From positions 2,302,096 through 2,366,095 of the forward strand of contig OY725499.1 of assembly GCA_963281255.1 (NCBI GenBank): a stretch of 64,000 nucleotides of DNA, written 5' to 3'. Shown here one piece after another: positions 1 through 12,043 of the stretch (position 1 is the stretch's first letter; every line of letters begins with the position of its first letter). This DNA comes from Aphrocallistes beatrix (Eukaryota; Porifera; Hexactinellida; Sceptrulophora; Aphrocallistidae). Position numbers and translations under genes: made by a program. The notes beneath the pieces are model-generated. The model ran no database searches. It had not been told where the DNA came from and saw only the letters and a list, made by a program, of their open reading frames with translations.

Positions 1-729
1 TGGTTAGCTGAAATGAAAAAAATGTTTACAAAACATAACTCTATAAGTTCCAATTTTTTTAGGAAAAGAAGGTAATGGTTCCAGAACATTTTGCTATTCG
101 TTACCTGATCCAACTAGAATCCACACAAAAGAGATAAGCTCATAAAATCAGTCAAAAAAAGCGAATATTGTAGAAAAGCTGTGATGTTTTTCCAAATTTT
201 CGTCAATTTAAGATAATTTATTTAAATAACATTCGGGACGAGTGTTACTAATTGTCCATACTCTCTCCGGGATCCTTCATGACAAATTAAATTATTATAT
301 CAAATAGGAAGACTACTGAAGTAAAACGATAACTACAATATTCGACACCAGTTCGGCGATGTAAGTGCGTCGCGTCGGCCAAATTGTATATCTAGATCCC
401 CCTCCTCCCCAGAGAAAATATGTCTAGCGTCCATAGGGAAATAATGTCACATACCCTTCCCCATTTCATGGGTGTGAGATCCTATTCACTCGTACCTCTG
501 TGAGTAGTTAACTCAATTTAATCTTCCCCCTTGGGATGATTTGGACAAAATCACTCTATTCATATATTGTATACTGTAATAAACATAAATTTAATGCATG
601 TCATTTTGTACAAAACATACATTTCTGCAGCTGATTGCCTATAAAAGCTAATTATTTCGCGCGAGTTTAATGCTTTTTATGCGGAGAGTTTTCTTTACTA
701 ACAAGGTAGGATACAAAAGACTTTGACTG
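1..729. other. non-coding flank, nothing recognised
   Basis: I see no reading frame, RNA gene or repeat boundary that I can support here. It is AT-rich and lies beyond the 3' end of the broken receptor on the minus strand. Confidence 0.5.
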
Positions 730-3105
730 TTACAATGTTTTCTCTACTTCTAATTTGGAGTACCCGCCAATAGTTCCTGAAGCATTATTATTGGACGATG
801 GAATGTCTGTAGTGTAAACTTCTAGATCCCTTTCCAGAGCTTCAATACGTTGACGTAGGAGGTTGTCATCTTCAGGAAATTCCTTCATGTTATCCACATT
901 GAAGAGTTTTTGACCGTTAGGATCTTTGTACAGATAGTACAGAACAGGGATACCAATGATTGATGCTGTAATGGCAGCAGCCAGTATGGACATAAATGAG
1001 GCTAATCCTATCTTTGTGTCGAAATGATTCACGAATCCAATCACAAGCACAATGAAAATTGAAGAGAATAATACATTGTATATGATGAAGCTTATGATGA
1101 AGGTGTAACGTTGTGATTTATGTGTGATATTTCGCAATTGGTAAGCAAGGAAAATGGAAACCATAATCAGTGCTACTTTGATAATAAGTAGAATGAATAG
1201 GGGTGCATCAAGACCAAATTTACAGAATGCTAATCGGTAGAGAGGAGGATCAACTACATCAGATTTCATGATATATGACTCATATTGAATTGGCTGAAAG
1301 ACTCCCCACAATGCTATCACCAGCGTGTCTATGGAGGCGAGGAGGATAGGGAGGAGCACGAGGTAACGGAATCGGAGAAATTTTCGGGATTTCTTATCTA
1401 ATCGATTCAACACCCACAAAGCGTACAACTTCAACGCTTTAGCCAACACTCCACCCAGAATCAAGCTACAAGTCACACTTGCTAGCCAGACAAGAACATG
1501 ACAATATAGACTGCATTCAAGTGAATTCGAAGTATGCGAATTTCCCATCAATGGTGAGAAGAACCGCGAACACAAGGAGAGGCAGGTTTGCGCAGAGAAG
1601 GAAGATATTCATGTAGGGTTCCGAGCATGTGGCAGGAGGATACTTTCTGTAAACTGCGACTGCGATGATTATGATGAGAATGACGATGTCACTGCTACTG
1701 CGAATGCTAACAGTGTGGCTAGGATGAAGATGGATATGTGAGAATATTTGTTTTCAACTCCGTCCGATGATGTAGAGTCCCAGTATATAAAGTTTGAAGC
1801 ATTAATTAAACTAGCTTTTGTAAGGTTTTCTACTTGAGAAAGATCTGAAGGTAAGTTTACGTACAAACCTCGAAAGTGTGTTTCTGTGAATGAATACTCC
1901 AACATCTGTGCTTGATGCGTTACTCGTAAACCATTTTCAAAATCAACATCTCCTGTTACACTTTTGAACTGTTCCTTGTGGATGTTGTAATAAAGGAGAT
2001 AAGGAAGGTATATACGATTTCGCTCTGGAGTATATCCCTCACTAATGGTCTGATTTAACGCGAGTCCCAATGCCCACATACCGTCATACATATAGAGACT
2101 CATTACATCCCATACTTCATCATCGAAGGGAGGTGAATCATTCAGTCCATATTCTGCAGCTAGAGTTGCAGTTGAACGACCTGAAATAGTATATCGACTC
2201 GTAGAAACCAAATCTTCAACCCGAGGATATTCAGTGAATCCGATGGTGCCATTTACAAGCGCTTGAAGATGTTCCAATGGACAAGTTGTAGAATCTTTCT
2301 AATCACTGGTACTGATATTATGCGCAATGAAGGTGAATTCTTCAAGATTCAAACTTCTGTTACTTATACGACAATAAAAGCTGTTGATGGTCCAACCAAA
2401 GGCGTTGAAAAGTATGATCCGATATCCGGCTGACACTATGGTATCAATGACACTGTCGATTTGTTCGTTCCGCTTCTCTTCGTCAAAATCGAACGATATG
2501 GTTTCAAAAATGCTTTCAATATCTAACGAGTACAAAGCTCTTTTTAACTCGTAACTTAAGTCTATGAAGTATGGTTGATCAGAGTTAACTATAGCTACTC
2601 GATTCCATCCATGGTCTTGAATGAATTTGATCTGAGCGAGGACTGCAGTACGTCCAGTTGGAAATCCATTTATGACATCGGCGTAATGGTAGAACTTAGG
2701 AGCGAATGCACTGAAAGTGAATAGCAGCACGTTATATACAGTTATGATGTTTGCGATTGATTCGATTGAACCTAAACAAGGCAATCCAAACACGATAGGG
2801 TAAGACTCGTTCTCATAGTGCATGAACTCAATGAGAGAATCATAGGCATCTATCCTGTCACAAAAAGTATCTTTCCACTCAATCACCAAATTGTAATCTG
2901 GTAGTATATCATCTCTAGCGTTTATTTCCTTTATTGCCAGTTCTGTTAACGCAGTGGAACTGTCCAGTAAGGGAAGGAACGGATACAATCCAGCGATATT
3001 GATATCTTTCTTGCAGTTAGCAAGACATAATGCATTACACAATAATATAGTTATGACGTGAAGTTGGGATTTCATGTTGAAAGTAAATAACTTATTTTTC
3101 TTCAA
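730..3105 (-). pseudogene. broken GABA-B-like (class C) G-protein-coupled receptor
   Basis: Read on the minus strand, three open segments join into one class C receptor. Segment 3105-2299 has a hydrophobic signal peptide ending near ...CLANC, then the first lobe of a periplasmic-binding-type ligand domain (INIAGLYPF, then GRTAVLAQIKFIQDHGWNRVAIV). It stops at an in-frame TAG (2301-2299), and the same frame continues without a break as the second lobe (2298-1669). In the first membrane helix the frame shifts; the other frame supplies YRKYPPATCSEPYMN and LTIDGKFAYFEF, typical of the GABA-B TM1-TM2 region. A second shift near 1500-1540 leads into TM3-TM7 and a charged C-terminal coil (DNLLRQRIEALERDLEV), ending at 730. 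No introns are visible. One stop plus two frameshifts makes a pseudogene most likely; sequencing errors are possible. The family binds small ligands at the plasma membrane and signals through G proteins. Confidence 0.8.
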
Positions 3106-3926
3106 CTATTCAGTATATTTATACTCGATAGAATCTTAACCTAAGTCAAGTACCAATATTTTGTTGCTGTTCTTCTTTCAAAAGTTATTTGATACCTGCT
3201 AGTATATTGTTTTTATTTACACATCGATACTCAAGGAAGTGAAAATATTATAATTTTATACAACAAACTTGGAAATAACAAGCAACTAGTACTGTAAATC
3301 AGATTCCGTTATAAAACTCTAACCAGATTTTTGTTACTATTTTGAAGGTGTTGGCTATAAAAATATTTTCACCAAGAGAGAGTGGATCTGAATTATATAT
3401 TTAGAACCATGGATATTAAAAGCACGTTGTGTTCAGCGTGACTTCTTCATGCACGAAATACAACACCCATCCCCGAGGCCCGAAGCGAACAAGCGTATAG
3501 CCCACGTCTACCTGAACTATCCTGGAAAGTATGTTTCTCAAAATAACTATGGCTGATGACTGTTAAATAACCTGAGAAATAAGATATTTAATACAACCTT
3601 GCAATCTGGAAGAAATGGAATTAAATAATCTAGAATATTTGAAATTGTTGATATAACAAACTCAAAAACGCAAGGTCGGCCCGGCCCACCCATGGTTGTT
3701 TGATTATAATCATTTGATTAAAATCATTGATTAAAATCACCCTAAAAAAATCAAAAAATCTTGATTTTGTGATTTAAAAAAATATATAGTAAATACCAAT
3801 ACCTTCATGTTATGTCATTATTGGATTCGTAATTTCCCTGTTGAATAATAACATTTAGTCAGCTACACCCTAAGCAGAACAATTCCTCAATCTTTGATGA
3901 AATAACTTGGTCTTTAAAATAGGAAT
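3106..3926. other. intergenic, no gene
   Basis: No coding signal. At 3698-3740 there are repeated GATTAAAATCA-like runs, possibly an old MITE end, but no partner end was found. Confidence 0.4.
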
Positions 3927-4138
3927 TTCGTAATTATTTCAATAAATTCGTGATTTTCCTGGGTGAAAGAAATACTTGTAGTAATTTCATGAATTTCCTA
4001 AAACATTCAGGGATTTCGTGAAATCACTGATTTCGCTGTCTTACTGTAACATCTACGTATACATTAATCGAGTTTTACTAGTGAAGATAGCATGTTGAAA
4101 AGCCAATTACATTCATAATTTGGATCATTTATCTCTAG

Positions 4139-4612
4139 TAGAGGTGTACCGGATTAGAGATTTTCTACTCCGGCCGGATCCGGATATCCGCTACTCAATT
4201 ATCCGGTTATCCGGCTAAATATTTATTTGATAAATGATACCATAATATCACATCAAGACCTAAAAAACGAAGTAGGCTACTACCAGAAAATGGTGAGAGA
4301 TTAATATTCATACAAAAGAATCTTTCTTTATTGAATTACAACTATTAGCTAGCATTTAGAGTTTTAATATAGTAGATTGGAATAGGTTATAGATTAGATT
4401 AGATCTATGGATTGATAATAGCTTTAGAATTAAATTGTAGTTAATTGAATAAATTGCTTCTGTTTCTATTCTTTTTGTAGTTAATGTTTAATTCATACAC
4501 GATCACAATTGGAACCACAATCCGGCCGGATAGTGGTTCATATCCGGTTCCGGCCGGATATCCGGTAAATGGCCGGATACCGGATTAGAACCGGATATCC
4601 GGTACACCCCTA
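4139..4612. mobile_element. hAT-type MITE, 474 bp, 8-bp TSD
   Basis: The ends are TAGAGGTGTACCGGAT and, read inverted, TAGGGGTGTACCGGAT. An 8-bp direct repeat ATCTCTAG flanks it (4131-4138 and 4613-4620). Subterminal CCGGCCGGATATCCGG motifs are repeated at both ends. The second copy of the host repeat, near 6138, lacks the insert and shows the near-empty site. No transposase is encoded, so it is non-autonomous. Confidence 0.88.
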
Positions 4613-4794
4613 ATCTCTAGTGTTGTAAAATTCACTTTGTATCCCATTACATATTAAGATTTTATGATTTTTTCATCTTCAAATTCATGTTTTGATTTTG
4701 AAGTTTGTGTTTCGTTTGTACACTTCCTGATTTAAATTCCCTACTGGCGATGATTTTTGTCAAATTTACTCTTTCAAATCATATACATATTATG

Positions 4795-4814
4795 TGGGGT
4801 ACAAGTTTACCCCA
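4795..4814. repeat. TGGGGTA-N6-TACCCCA palindrome
   Basis: Perfect 7-bp arms around the six bases CAAGTT. The same geometry occurs at 6321, 8280, 18956 and throughout the satellite at 15.2-18.95 kb. Confidence 0.85.
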
Positions 4815-5153
4815 TAGTTTGGAGTGTATTCAATAGTGAGTATATCTTATGCAACCATTGCAAATGACAGTTCATGTTATCAACCACTTACTGCTAAATC
4901 ATTCTTTGGTTTCGTTTGAATTCCATCCGTATTATCACTTCCGCTGCTACAATGACATAGAAGAGCTTGGGCAACCTAGGTTGCTTGGAGCTTAGCATAA
5001 GAAATAGCATATTGACTTTTATTAAAAAATTCATTTTGCCTTCCAAAAAAAGTTTTGCACAACTGGTCATGTGACTCCTATAATTACTGAAATTTCTCTG
5101 TAGCATCTGTACTATTAAAACGATGATCTCGCTATGAAGAAGCTGCTCTAACG

Positions 5154-5880
5154 CACCCTGATGAGTTTTGCATCATTTGTGGCGAATACACCCTTATTAA
5201 ATAACAGAGGAAATATATTACTGATTTTGTTAAAAGAACCTATTACGCCTATTTTGGCATGAAATTTGGAGATCAGCTTAGCCATCGGCTCTGCATATTG
5301 TGTGCAAAACAAGTCCGGATGCTATATCTATGTCATCGCTATATCGAAGTCTCCGTCGACCACCCCACACGCAATCCATGTGGTTGACACTGGGAATCAC
5401 CTGCCAATCCAGCTCACCGAGACGAGTGTCCCAGGCACACAGGCCCAGATCGACCAACAAGTAACTGAAATGTTGCGGAATGGAATATGCCGCCCGTCCA
5501 AATCCCCATGGAGCAGCCGGATCATACTCGTTACGAAGAAGGATGGCAGATCTCGTTTCGTATGGACTACAAGGCACTAAATGCCCAACCCTCGCGACAT
5601 CCTCGATACCTTACGCTGCGCTGCGCAAGCGCGTACTGGGCCGTACCTGTTGTCAACCTGGATCAGCCAAAGACGGCGTTCTCGACAACTAGATGGCACC
5701 ATGAAATGACGCGAATGGCTTTCGGATTATGTAATAGCCAGGCGACCTACCAGCGGTTGGTGAACCAGGCCTTGCAATGGATTGGGCAAACCTACGCACA
5801 CGTAGATGACAGAGTTACACACCAACATTCAACTAGAATCGCCGAACCCGTGTACTGGCTGAGGCGAAAGACCATGTCCT
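5154..5880 (+). pseudogene. degenerate Ty3/gypsy-type pol remnant
   Basis: From 5154 the frame reads HPDEFCIICGEYTLIK, a stop, then ITDFVKRTYYAYFGMKFGDQ, a cysteine-containing motif I know from many repeat-associated invertebrate proteins. It runs into reverse-transcriptase-like sequence at about 5365. There, PIQLTETSVPGTQAQIDQQV and EMLRNGICRPSKSPWSSRI match the start of the Ty3/gypsy RT domain. After a frameshift near 5550, FRMDYKALNAQ, KTAFSTTRWHHEMTRMAFGLCNSQATYQRLV follow in short order. The catalytic Y-x-D-D box reads AHVDDRV, so it is degraded. Frameshifts and stops make this a dead fragment; RNase H and integrase are missing. Confidence 0.82.
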
Positions 5881-5959
5881 TATGCTAACAAATACTTTCT
5901 TAATTTCTTAACATTTCTTCATTTTGTTGTGTTCACTAGGAATAAATGCATTAAATGAG

Positions 5960-6430
5960 GAATTTCGTGAATTTCGTAATTATTTCAATAATTTCATGAA
6001 TTTCCTAAAACATTCAGGGATTTCGTGAAATCACTGATTTCGCTGTCTTACTGTAACATCTACGTATACATTAATCGAGTTTTACTAGTGAAGATAGCAT
6101 GTTGAAAAGCCAATTACATTCATAATTTGGATCATTTATCTCTCTAGTGTTGTAAAATTCACTTTGTATCCCATTACATATTAAGATTTTATTATTTATC
6201 ATCTTCAAATTCATGTTTTATTTTGAAGTTTGTGTTTCGTTTATACACTTCCTGATTTAAATTCTCTACTGGTGATGATTTTTGTCAAGCTTGCGTCATT
6301 CAAAACAAATAGATATTATATGGGGTACAAATTTACCCCATAGTTTGAAGTGTTTTTATCGTGTGCATATATTACGCAACCATTGCAGATAATAGTTCGT
6401 GTTATCAACCATTTACATACTGATAAATCC
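5960..6430. repeat. LTR-like direct repeat, copy 2
   Basis: Direct-repeat partner of 3927-4900, without the hAT insertion. It also carries a TGGGGTA-N6-TACCCCA palindrome at 6321-6340 (spacer CAAATT), at the position equivalent to 4795 but with different spacer bases. Confidence 0.55.
6321..6340. repeat. TGGGGTA-N6-TACCCCA palindrome
   Basis: Perfect arms; spacer CAAATT. The arms extend to TATGGGGTA/TACCCCATA, giving 9-bp arms. Confidence 0.85.
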
Positions 6431-8199
6431 TTTTCTCTTTTGAATTCTTCTTACTATATTTTTTGCTTAGTTCTTTGTTGAGTTAATGTCGTTAAATTCA
6501 ATCTGTATTCTTAATTTGCTGTTCCATTTCTTTCACAAATGTATTGTCTCATTATTGAATTTCTGTTTTATAAAACAGCTTATATTACTATCAGTACTTA
6601 ATGCTTGAGTTTATTGTAAAGTTTGTAATCCGCTATTTATTTTAATTAATAATATCTCTGTTCAAAATTCAAAATAGTTGTCAGCTCCAGGCTGTGAGAG
6701 TAACTACTACCGTCAGACCCCAAATTTCCCTATTCAAAATGCCAACACATCCACCTGAACTAAAACTAGCTTGAATCCGGGGTTTACTCTGTAATAATAT
6801 TGATGGCATGCATGTAGGTTCCGCGAGTGATTGTGTTAAACATCTCATGGGGAGAAGACATAAACCACACACAAAATTCCCATAGGAGACGGAATGTTCG
6901 CGGAGGTACCTCGTGCAGGGGCATAAGTTGAAAGAAGGTGCTGTTCCATGTTTGCTGACAGGATATCCATCTTATTACTCGACAAAATCAAAAAATAATC
7001 TGCCTCGCTTGTCGTATGGCACAAAAAATTAGAATTTCTGAATGAAAGCATACAAATGGAGTTTTGAAAGTACTGAGAGCGTGCTTATTAACTAATAAGT
7101 TTAAGTGTCTAAAGAAGCGATATATATCGTCCTAAAATTAATGTAAAAGTTGATATAACATACATTCCATTGTGTTTAGATGGGCAGGGTTTCTATTGGA
7201 CATTATTAAATCAAAGGAAGGCAAATTTTGGGAATAAAGATGGCGAGACCGTAGCCGCGTGCGGTAGCACATGGTAAGGTTGGGCAGTGGCGTGTCCAGG
7301 ACTTTATTGGGAGGCTAGCAGCCAGCTGGGGGTCTGGGTGGCGCTGTAAGCCCCCCTTTGGCCAGGAGCAAAGCTCCTGGAAGCTGACAACACTTGTTTC
7401 ATTATTAATTAGTATTATTTAATGAGCATGCTCTCAGTACTAGTGAGTATGCTCTCAGGACTTTTTATTATAAGTACAAATGAGCTTGATTTCTGAGACA
7501 CTGGAAACAGACAATTACAAAATCGAGAGGCTACAGAATCTAAAATATAAGGTGATTCTCATTTCTTTATCTAATAATAGGTTAGTATGGTACTGCGATA
7601 ATCTTACCACATGTATTCACCCCATTTTGAGAGAGAGGAATATCTCAGTTAACCTCTATCTTGAAATTATTTGTTTTCTATCCGCAAATGCTTTTGCGAA
7701 TGGTTTTTATGCCAATTCAATATATGACAAGCGTGCTTCGCTCGCTTGCGCTTTGAAGCCTCAACATCAATTGAAAAGCTTAAGGCCACTGTAGATAGAA
7801 AACTTGTTTCAGCTCAAAAAACATCCTTTTGGGATGCGGGCGAGCGGTATTTTATTATCATTATCTCATTATTTGATATATTAGCTACAAACATTTAATT
7901 AATGTAGTTTCAAAAACAATCAATATACAATCGAACTTGCTACCTCTTACAACCTGACACTGCATTTTCTGACCATTACATGTCTATAACAGCCATTTTT
8001 GACCAGTAACTTAGATGGCAGTTGTAGACAGGCTCGACTATATTAAAATATTAGTTATATCAACTATAAAATGAGATTCTAATCGCAATAGTGACAGATA
8101 TGTGGTAGCTAAATATTGATGCTGAAACATGTTTGCTATTGACAGTGGCCTAAATTAAAGAAATCCTTATAGATATTGTTCTTACTTATCTAATCCCTA
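6431..8199. other. intergenic, no convincing gene
   Basis: A 104-residue open frame at 7480-7794 shows no domain, and its C-terminal part overlaps the A/B repeat tail (7731-7756, inverted). Sequence at 7283-7385 resembles repeat-element ends (TGGCGTGTCCAGGACTT). I assign no gene. Confidence 0.4.
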
Positions 8200-8205
8200 T
8201 GCCTC

Positions 8206-8299
8206 TGGGATACACATCCACCCCAGAGGAAATCACTAAACAGTTGCCTCTGTGGGGTATAATTTGACTCAAATTTTGGTGGGGTACGAATGTACCCCA
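8206..8299. repeat. cluster of three GGGGTA/TACCCC palindromes
   Basis: 8280-8299 is a perfect TGGGGTA-CGAATG-TACCCCA. 8206-8225 is TGGGATA-CACATC-CACCCCA (degenerate, same six-base spacer). 8252-8271 has an intact left arm (TGGGGTA) and a decayed right arm. The first two start 46 bp apart, close to the 45-bp period of the satellite. Confidence 0.65.
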
Positions 8300-8343
8300 G
8301 TGATGTACTGGAGGGTTTAATTACTGTTAACTAATGTGATCCT

Positions 8344-8427
8344 AGGCGACTGAAGGGAGCCTCTGGCGGACATGAAGTGTATGCCAGCCGCACAGCGCAA
8401 TCAAACGAAGCGCGCTTGTATAAGAAC
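8344..8427 (+). repeat. A/B-family 3' tail, solitary
   Basis: Holds the conserved tail: a hairpin around GGCGGACA...TGTATGCC, then AGCCGCACAGCGCAATC and GCGCGCTTGT. No matching element body lies upstream. Confidence 0.7.
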
Positions 8428-8554
8428 TAGATTTACATATATTTCTATTGTTCCAATAACTCGTTTTTCCAACAACTTAATTAATCTTTAAAACATCCTG
8501 ATGGCCAGGGATTTTTTCTATCCTTACTATTAAAACTCGATTAATGTGTATATA

Positions 8555-9028
8555 CACTGCCTGAACAAAAATATTTGTACACCCCATAATTCCTCATACA
8601 AATAGTTATAATACTGATTTTATTAGTGAGTTATTGTATTTAATTGGTAAGAGATACCATTAATTTAACTTCAAATTCGAACTCTCCATTTTCGAATTAC
8701 TCATTTTTTAATCTTTCAACTTGTTTACACTCCCACAAGGTTAAAACTTTCAAACTGTGCCACCTCATACCAACAATGCCATCATAAAAAGGATTATCAC
8801 TCGCGACATGTGGCATGGGGTAGCAAATGGTGAAAATACCTTTTCTTGAAGAAGAGTAATTAAGTTGAAAACCTATAAAGTGGGTAATTTGAATATTGGG
8901 AATTTGAATTTGAAGTCAAATTAAGTGTCTCTCTTATCAATTAAATACCTTGACTCGCTAAATAAATCAGTGTTATAACTATTTGTATGGGAAATAATGG
9001 GGTGTACGAATACTTTTGTTCTGGCAGT
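8555..9028. mobile_element. Tc1/mariner-like MITE, about 474 bp
   Basis: Long inverted ends: CTGCCTGAACAAAA...GTACACCCCAT on the left and the inverse ATGGGGTGTACG...TTGTTCTGGCAG on the right. Inner homology continues inward for well over 100 bp (CATACAAATAGTTATAA and its inverse). TA flanks both sides. No transposase. It sits between a repeat boundary at 8520 and an A element starting at 9050. Confidence 0.78.
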
Positions 9029-9049
9029 ATATACGTATATATATATATG

Positions 9050-9528
9050 TAACGAATTGATTGAAGAAACTGCCAGGCGCAGAAAGCTGATTTTTGGCAT
9101 GTGGGAGTCTTTTGGCTATGGCTCCAGTAAGTTCTGAGCTCAGAGCAAAATGTCGACTCATCATGGAATTATGACGTCATTGTCACATTTTTAAAAGTTA
9201 AGCAACACAGTTATTCAAGCATAACTCAGCCATTATAGAAGGCTGAAATTTTAATAGAATCTGTATACTAACATACCTCACATATGATGCAACTATCATC
9301 AAAAAATGATTTTGTTATAACGTCATCTCATCACTTTGTTATAACGTCATCATTACTCGTCAAAATATTAAAAATTGATAAATTTGATGATTTTTCGTGC
9401 GATATCGATTATAACAGTAGGACAGACGTATTTAGAGATGTTATTTCCCTTATAATTAATCAATGTAACTCCAGGCGCCCACAAACTGTCTGCCAGCCGC
9501 GCAGCGAAAGCAAGCGAAGCGCGCTTGT
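9050..9528 (+). mobile_element. A-family element, full length
   Basis: Starts TAACGAATTGATTGAAG, carries the body with two near-TGACGTCA sites, and ends in the hairpin tail plus GCGCGCTTGT, bordered by TA-rich microsatellite on both sides. It matches 22197-22687 and 59431-59921 (491 bp each) along its length. No coding capacity is seen. Confidence 0.82.
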
Positions 9529-9539
9529 ACATATATATA

Positions 9540-9751
9540 AAGAATTGATTGAAGAAACATCCAGGCGCAGAGAGCTGATTTTTGGCATGCAAGAATCTTT
9601 TGGCTATGGCTCCACTAAGTTCTGAGTTCAGACGAAAATGTCGACTCTTCTTGGAATTATGACGACACACATTTTTATAATTAGAAATTTCAGTTTTTCG
9701 ACTATAACTCAGCCATTTTGAATGCTGAGATTTGAATGTATATATTAATAA
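9540..9751 (+). mobile_element. A-family 5' fragment
   Basis: The head and first 200 bp of an A element, ending abruptly where an inverted B element begins. Confidence 0.7.
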
Positions 9752-10213
9752 CAAGCACTTTTCGCTTGCTTGCGCTGCGCGACTTGCAGACACTGTGTGT
9801 CCGCAGAGTTGCCCTGTGGGCGGCTGGAGTTACTCAATCTAACTTATTGAAAATATGTATATAAAGGTGTGAAATATGCGCATAATCTATTTTATTGCTA
9901 TACACTATAATACATTTAAGATATCAAACATAAGTCGTGGCTTTGAAGTATTAATAACAATGACGATCTATGGTAGTGTCGTATAATGATTTCTATTGTG
10001 ATAGTGTAGTCATTTATTTAGTATAGAAAAGGTGTGAAAAATTGTATTCCATTTTTTTACAGAGGTGTGAAAATTTCGCTTAGATCTTAGAACTTAATCG
10101 TAGTTATATCATTTGACACCTACATGCCAATTTTCTTATCTCTACGACTTGCCAATTTTTCAATCAACTCGGACAAACACACAAAAAAAACAAAAAAATA
10201 CTAGCGTTTTAAC
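9752..10213 (-). mobile_element. B-family element
   Basis: Read on the minus strand it starts with the B head (GAxTTGATTGAAAAATTGGCAA-like), runs through several TTTTCACACCT motifs, and ends in the same hairpin tail as A elements. It matches 59985-60745 and part of 26700-27450. No coding capacity. Confidence 0.75.
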
Positions 10214-10380
10214 ATTTAAGATATATCTCACATATGATACAACTGTTGAGCGAACGCGAGAGCTTATTCGGACAAGATAATAGTAGACTATGTATCAATG
10301 AATTAGAACTAACAAATAAGTCATAGGATATAAATGTAGTGAGCTGGAACGAACTAAACTCATATCACAACTATCATAAA

Positions 10381-10605
10381 AAAATGACTCATCACTCTGT
10401 TATGACGTCATCATTACCCATCAAAATTTTAAAAATTGACAAATTTGGTGATTTTTCGTGCGATATCAATTATAACAGACATACATATTTAGAGATGTTT
10501 TCTCCTAAATATTTAACCATTGTGAGCCCTCGCGCCCGCAGGGCACCTCTGGCGGACACAAAGTTTCAGCCAGCCGCGCAGCGCAAGCAAGTGAAGCGCC
10601 CTTGT
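10381..10605 (+). mobile_element. A-family 3' fragment
   Basis: The 3' half of A with TGACGTCA at about 10403 and the intact tail. Confidence 0.75.
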
Positions 10606-10714
10606 TTATAGTAATACTCCGAGTTTTTATGGCTCCCCCCAAAATGGCTTAAACCGGAAATGACGCGACACATTCCAGGGGTAACAGAGGTTAAAAATAC
10701 GACACATGGATCAA

Positions 10715-10836
10715 ATTGCCTGCCAACCTGGTAATTTGGCAACCGAAACTGGTTCCCGACCAATTTGGCAGCCAAAACTGGTTCCACACACCAATTTTGG
10801 TAACCAAAACTAGTCCCCAGACCAATTTTAGCCTAA
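10715..10836. repeat. short tandem repeat, about 36-bp unit
   Basis: Three to four imperfect units built around ACCAATTTTGGCAACCAAAACTGGTTCC, partly self-complementary (AACTGGTT / AACCAAAA). Confidence 0.65.
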
Positions 10837-10939
10837 CGGAGGCATAGCCAAAAGACTCAACATGCCAAAAATCAGCTTTCTTTTCTTGAGAGTTCCTTCA
10901 ATCAATTCATTACAGATACACAAATGCACACACATTAAT

Positions 10940-11007
10940 GGGCATGCCTAATTTCCGGGACGGGATGCCGTCCCGTCCCGTCCTATCCCGGAAATTAGGC
11001 ATGCCCC
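10940..11007. repeat. hairpin with arms of about 22 bp
   Basis: GGGCATGCCTAATTTCCGGGA pairs with the inverse arm ending at 11007 around a (GTCCC)n-rich centre. Probably a tiny foldback element or the fused ends of one. Confidence 0.7.
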
Positions 11008-11859
11008 ACATTAATCGGGTTCTAATAGTAAGGATTATTACTTATACTTCAACTTATCATTAACTACTATATTCTCGGTTTAAGGGCTTTGTCGACTTGA
11101 TTCTAAGAAATATTTTAAGAAATTTTCAATTTTAAGTAGAATTCTTAGAATTATTTTAAGTGGTATTCACTAAAGTTCTATAGTTAAATTCTTAGAATTT
11201 TTCTTAGAACTTGGCAAATTCTTAGAAAATCCTTGAATTCTAAGAAAAATTCTTAGAATTTATACGAATTCTAAGAGAAATTTTAAGTGAGGTAGGGTAG
11301 GGGGTTGACTTAAATTCATTCTAAATCGTTGAAGTTCGAATTTTTAAAGATATGCATTGCTTACAATGTTAACCTCTCGCTAATTGATGATGAATATAAT
11401 GACTGTCTCTTAATGTATAGTTTACATTGTTGGACACCGTTAGTTTCAGAAAAAACATTGGCTTTAATCAGGAATTCTAAAATCCTCGGACTTTCAACTT
11501 TGTTTTACGGTAAAATTAGCGTAGGCCATAGACTCCTTTAACTAAGGACTGAAGGGTCTCATACTCGGGTCCTGTAACTTGAGTCTATTGCCTATCACTA
11601 TAACTAGTCGTTATTTCGGTGAGAAATGTATTATTGTTTAATAGGAAGTCGCATATGGTGAATTCATTGGTCACATTGGCATACTTGAAATATTTGTGGT
11701 TCTTGAGTTTTGCGGTTTTCACACTTTTCCGTATATGGTAATAATGTTGATAACTTGGAATTGGTAAGACAAATGTATTATTATTGAATAGGAGGTCATA
11801 TATAAAGAATCAATTGAGCATATCGACTTATCCTAAATGCTTCTAGTTTTTAATTTTTG

Positions 11860-11935
11860 CGGTTTTCACTTTTTGCGGTTTTCACTTTTTGCGGTTTTCA
11901 ATTTTTGCGGGTTTCAATTTTTGCGGTTTTCACAC
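11860..11935. repeat. 17-bp tandem repeat
   Basis: About five units of TTTTTGCGGTTTTCACT, next to the assembly gap. Confidence 0.75.
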
Positions 11936-12043
11936 ATCCATATATGGTCATATTATTGACTTCTTTAGAGAAGAACTGAAGCCTCCCATGCTCGGGGTTT
12001 GTAATTTGAGTCTGAAGGATTAACTTGAGTCCTGGGCTAAAAC

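Larger units (their letters stand above)
3927..4900. repeat. LTR-like direct repeat, copy 1 (interrupted)
   Basis: Apart from the 474-bp insertion at 4139-4612, this matches the segment at about 5960-6430 almost base for base over long stretches, for example around 4000-4130 and 4620-4890. The two copies are direct repeats of about 480-500 bp on either side of a Ty3/gypsy pol remnant, so they may be its LTRs. I could not find a primer-binding site or clean TG...CA ends, so a segmental duplication is the alternative. Confidence 0.55.

Noticed and set aside
2299..2312. A 14-bp intron around the TAG in the receptor
   Set aside because: GT...AG can be drawn but is far too short to splice.
7480..7794. 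104-residue protein
   Set aside because: No domain, AT-biased, and the C-terminus runs into a dispersed repeat tail.
9050..9528. A family as canonical Helitrons
   Set aside because: A 3' hairpin is present, but no CTRR terminus, no TC start and no A/T target pattern could be shown.
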